From Neelides folsomi (lineage: Eukaryota; Arthropoda; Collembola; Neelipleona; Neelidae): 64,000 nt of DNA. Position numbers and translations under genes: made by a program. Numbering within the stretch: the first letter of the stretch is position 1; each line of letters begins with the position of its first letter. The notes under the pieces are model-generated. The model worked only from the letters and a program-made list of their open reading frames with translations. It was not told the origin of the DNA and did no database searches. The DNA lies in contig JAQGBZ010000281.1 in NCBI GenBank assembly GCA_034687125.1, positions 1-64,000 of the forward strand, given 5' to 3'. Positions 61,001 through 64,000 of the stretch are shown one piece after another.

Positions 61001-62508
61001 ATGAAAATGAATTCCGGGGTTGAATTGGACCTTTGGGAATTCCGGGAGGAAACGGGATTCAAAGAAGCTCTGCAGAAAATGTGGGAAAAGCCAAAAGAGA
61101 AAATCGAGCTCAAACCACGCGACCTTCCGCATGTCCGACTCCCCGATAAACATCTACCAAGGTCGGTTTTTGCCGTGGAGAAGGAAATCGGGAAGGGGAA
61201 TTTCTCAACCGTTTACAAAGTCCATGAAAAAGTCACGATCCACAAACGGAACCTCGCGCTCAAAATTTACAATAAGAAAAATGTATTGAATGTCCTCTTG
61301 AACCTTATACATATAATACAGATATTTCAAAAATAATATAATTGTATTAATATATTAGTTTTTAATTAGGAAGAAAATTCCGATACAAATTTGAGAGTTG
61401 TCGAAAGAGAAATTGCCATTTTGTCTCTCGTGGAACATCCGAACATTTTACAACTTTTGGAAGTTTATGAAACTCCAACTGTATGCGATCACTTTAATTA
61501 CAATTAGCTAATTACATATAAGTAATCATCATGATCAATTCATTTTAAATGGTTTTTGATGTTTTGCAGAAAGTGATGCTCGTTTGCGAATATTTCCCAT
61601 TTTCCCTTTCAGGAATCTTGGGCGGCAAAAGACATCTTTATGTCTCAGAAATCCGAAAAGTTACCAAATCCATCGCTTCTGCTTTGGCCTATTTGCACAA
61701 TTATGGTAAATTCTAACTCTTGACATCTTTTTAATTGTAATTAAACAGAATTGTTAATAATTAACTAGTTTACTAATTAAAATAATAAATTAAAATCATG
61801 TTAATGAAATAATTAAAAATCCAGAAATTGCCCACCGCGACGTTAAACCTGAAAATATTCTCATTTCTCCAATTTCCTCCTCAAGACACGATGGAATTGG
61901 CGGAGTCAAATTGTCTGATTTTGGCTTGGCAGCGGCTCGTGGCCCAATAGGAACTTTCAATAAATTGAAGTGCTTTTGTGGAACTTTGCAATATATGGGT
62001 TTGCATACAACATACATTTTGCATTTTAAATAAAATTTCCAATTTGTACAAATTATATTTAATTAACATTAGCCAACTTTAATTAAACTTATTGTATTTC
62101 AGCTCCAGAAGTTCTTATTGGTAAAGAATACACTCAAGTGATTGATATTTGGTCCTTAGGCGTCGTTTTCTACCAATGCTTTGAAGGGCGACTTCCTTTC
62201 AAAGCCATAACGAAGCCGAACATGATTGCCGACATATCCAAAAAACACGAAGCTCTGGAGAAAACAGAAGGTTTATACCCCAGACCAAAATCAAACGAAA
62301 ACTTTGACTTTTAATTAATGTGACTTTAGTTTAAATATTACAATAAATATTATTTGGCTTAATTGTCCGTATTTAATCTTTAGGGAAACTCTGGAGGGCG
62401 AATGGATGCGAACTGAGGGACTTTTTATTGTCAATGTTAACCATCGACCCAGCCGAGCGAATCTCAGCCAAAGATCTTCTTTTACATAATTGGCTTCAAT
62501 TAGAATAA
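61001..62508 (+). CDS. CAMK-like serine/threonine protein kinase
   Basis: Six exons (61001-61282, 61370-61480, 61570-61705, 61825-61998, 62103-62270, 62384-62508) total 996 nt, giving 331 residues with all phases consistent. A 50-residue N-terminal leader precedes the kinase domain. Motifs in order: Gly-loop IGKGNFSTVYKV, ATP-binding Lys in LALKIYNKK, helix C Glu in VEREIAIL, catalytic loop HRDVKPENIL, magnesium loop SDFGLAA, CGTLQYMAPEVL, IDIWSLGVVFY and a late Arg in DPAERISAKDLL. All catalytic residues are present, so it should be active. KPEN and CGTxxYMAPE point to a Ser/Thr kinase near the CAMK group; I cannot assign the ortholog. It ends soon after the domain, with no C-terminal regulatory region. 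AATAAA at 62570-62575 is 62 nt past the stop. Confidence 0.92.
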
Positions 62509-62569
62509 CCCGATTATTCTTTACATTTAACATAATTAAATCTTTTGTTTCATAAAATTCATTTAATTC

Positions 62570-62575
62570 AATAAA
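62570..62575 (+). terminator. Poly(A) signal AATAAA of the kinase gene
   Basis: AATAAA 62 nt downstream of the kinase stop codon in AT-rich sequence. Confidence 0.6.
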
Positions 62576-62930
62576 CACCAAATTCTGAATAATCAAATTC
62601 TGAATTGATAATTTATGGATTTATTAAATTAATCTTAAATTAAAATTAAATCAACACTTAATTAATCCATCTTATTAACCCTTAATTAATTTTAATTACA
62701 CAACAGGACAAGAAATTTATGCATCTATAGTGTTACACATTTTTTATCATTAATTATAATTAAAAAGAACGAATGTAGTTTGAGTTTGTAGAGAGTGAAG
62801 TGAGTCGAATGAACTTTCGAACCACGTGGGGTTCACGCGGCTGTCCATTCTCTTTTATTTCTACTGTCAATCACTTTCTTTTCTCCTCGCCCTCTTATTT
62901 AACTTTAACCACTCTTTTAACCATCCTTAC

Positions 62931-62957
62931 AGCCCCATTCAGCCCCATTCAGCCCCA
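62931..62957 (+). repeat. AGCCCCATTC triple repeat in the MTR upstream region
   Basis: Three tandem copies of AGCCCCATTC (last one AGCCCCA), C-rich against AT-rich DNA, about 140 bp before the first-exon donor of the methionine synthase gene. Possibly regulatory. Confidence 0.85.
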
Positions 62958-63094
62958 GACTTCTTTTAATCTCTAATTATATAATCTCCATTCATTCTCC
63001 AACTTTCATTTGCCCCATTCATCCAACGTCCATTCCATTTCTACATTGATAGAAGGCAAGAGCTCAATTTGATTTTGTTGGGATTTCATAGCCG

Positions 63095-63281
63095 GTAAGA
63101 GTTTTAACCCAATTTTAAATAACATTTAATTGTCTTAATTTCTCGAATTATTAAGTTAAGTCTTGTTATGTTTAAGATTAATATTCAAATATTTCAGTAT
63201 TAAAACTGACCTTAAAATTTTGAATTTAAACTACATGATAATTTAACTATTGATTAAAAGATTTTATTTAATAATATTTAG
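63095..63281 (+). other. 5' UTR intron of the methionine synthase gene
   Basis: Donor CATAGCCG|GTAAGAG at 63095 and acceptor AATATTTAG|GTCAAAAG ending at 63281, 15 nt before the ATG. The non-coding first exon would begin somewhere after about 63000. Confidence 0.6.
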
Positions 63282-63296
63282 GTCAAAAGCTTGAAA

Positions 63297-63885
63297 ATGC
63301 AGCTCAAATTCCAAGATTTGACAGCCGATTTGGAATCTCGGATTCTTGTGATTGATGGAGCAATGGGGACGATGGTCCAGCGGGAGAAATTGGAAGAGGA
63401 GGATTTCAGGGGTCAAAGGTTCATCAATCACGAGAAAAACTTGAAGGGCAATAATGACCTTTTATGTTTAACTCAACCACACATTATCAAAAATATTCAT
63501 AAGGTATTATTTTGCTTCCATTATTTTTAACAGATTTCTACATTTATGAATCTATTAAAATATTATCCATATAATTATAAAATGACTTAAAAGAATAGCG
63601 TTTAAACTTTCATTATATTATTTTAGGAGTACATGTCAGCAGGGGCCGACATCATTGAAACGAACACATTTAGTGGGACGCGAATCGCCCAAGCTGACTA
63701 CGGAGCCGAATCACTCGCCTACGAACTCAATTTCGAAGCAGGGAAATTGGCCAAACAAGCCGTGGCGGAATTCATCGTTGAGAATCCAAGTTGTGGGAGG
63801 AAATATGTCGCTGGAGCTCTTGGGCCAACAAACAGAACTTTATCAATTTCACCATCGGTTGAAAAACCTCATTTTAGAAATACAA
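63297..63885 (+). CDS. MTR: Cobalamin-dependent methionine synthase, 5' part
   Basis: Transfers a methyl group from 5-methyltetrahydrofolate through B12 to homocysteine, making methionine (cytosol). Two coding exons are visible: 63297-63503 and 63627-63885, joined in phase 0 (CATAAG|GTATTA, TATTTTAG|GAGTAC). The second ends at AATACAA|GTAAAAG, and the gene continues past the window. The 155 codons cover the start of the homocysteine-binding domain: [58 protein letters not shown] and [20 protein letters not shown]. These match animal MTR motif for motif, including ETNTF and GALGPTN. The start at MQLKF fits the family and follows a clear acceptor. The zinc-binding Cys residues and the folate, B12 and activation domains lie outside. 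Confidence 0.96.
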
Positions 63886-64000
63886 GTAAAAGACTAAAAA
63901 CCACAATTAACAATTAACACAATTAACAAAAATGTTAATTCACTATCATAATTAACAATATTATTAATTTTCCTCCAAACATTTTAATCTATTATTAAAA

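Noticed and set aside
1-64000. CRISPR array, bacterial operon or prophage content
   Set aside because: Spliced metazoan genes, no ribosome-binding sites and no spaced identical repeats; the short tandem repeats lack unique spacers.

Overview
The window looks like an AT-rich animal nuclear genome with few genes. Genes have short introns (about 87-260 bp) with GT-AG ends. The genes recognised are metazoan: an atonal-type bHLH factor, a CARHSP1/CRHSP-24-type cold-shock protein, a CAMK-like kinase, and the 5' end of cobalamin-dependent methionine synthase. Secreted His/Gly-rich proteins and Merlin, Tc1/mariner and hAT elements fit an arthropod. B12-dependent methionine synthase is missing from Drosophila and many insects, so a non-insect arthropod (for example a crustacean or chelicerate) is favoured. 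That assignment is inference.

Layout. 1-1.8 kb is a G-rich repeat block: a minisatellite of about 33-34 bp and two copies of a composite repeat. 2.4-3.4 kb is a dead Merlin DNA transposon with long terminal inverted repeats. 3.4-20 kb is AT-rich sequence without a convincing gene; it holds simple repeats, a mariner-like remnant at 12.4-12.95 kb and a perfect 17-bp hairpin at 13.6 kb. 20.1-26.5 kb carries two paralogous secreted His-rich protein genes, both on the minus strand. 26.5-32.7 kb is non-coding. 32.7-33.6 kb is the atonal-like gene (minus strand), flanked by long non-coding DNA as is common for developmental regulators. A 383-bp MITE with TA flanks lies at 44.65-45.03 kb.

52.36-64 kb is the gene-dense end. 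The CARHSP1-like gene (minus) diverges from a small acidic/coiled-coil gene (plus, provisional). The presumed large intron of that second gene has collected two Tc1-like copies, an hAT fragment, a foldback element and a diverged direct repeat. Next come a CAMK-like Ser/Thr kinase in six exons (plus) and the first exons of methionine synthase (plus), which runs off the window end.

No operon, CRISPR array, rRNA or tRNA was found. The most unusual content is the pair of secreted proteins sharing a 43-residue HN[IV]H core and a DHGWS motif, the Tc1 lineage with an intron at one conserved place, and the duplicated composite repeat at the left end. Exon boundaries were set by eye from splice consensus, reading phase and family similarity, with no transcript data.
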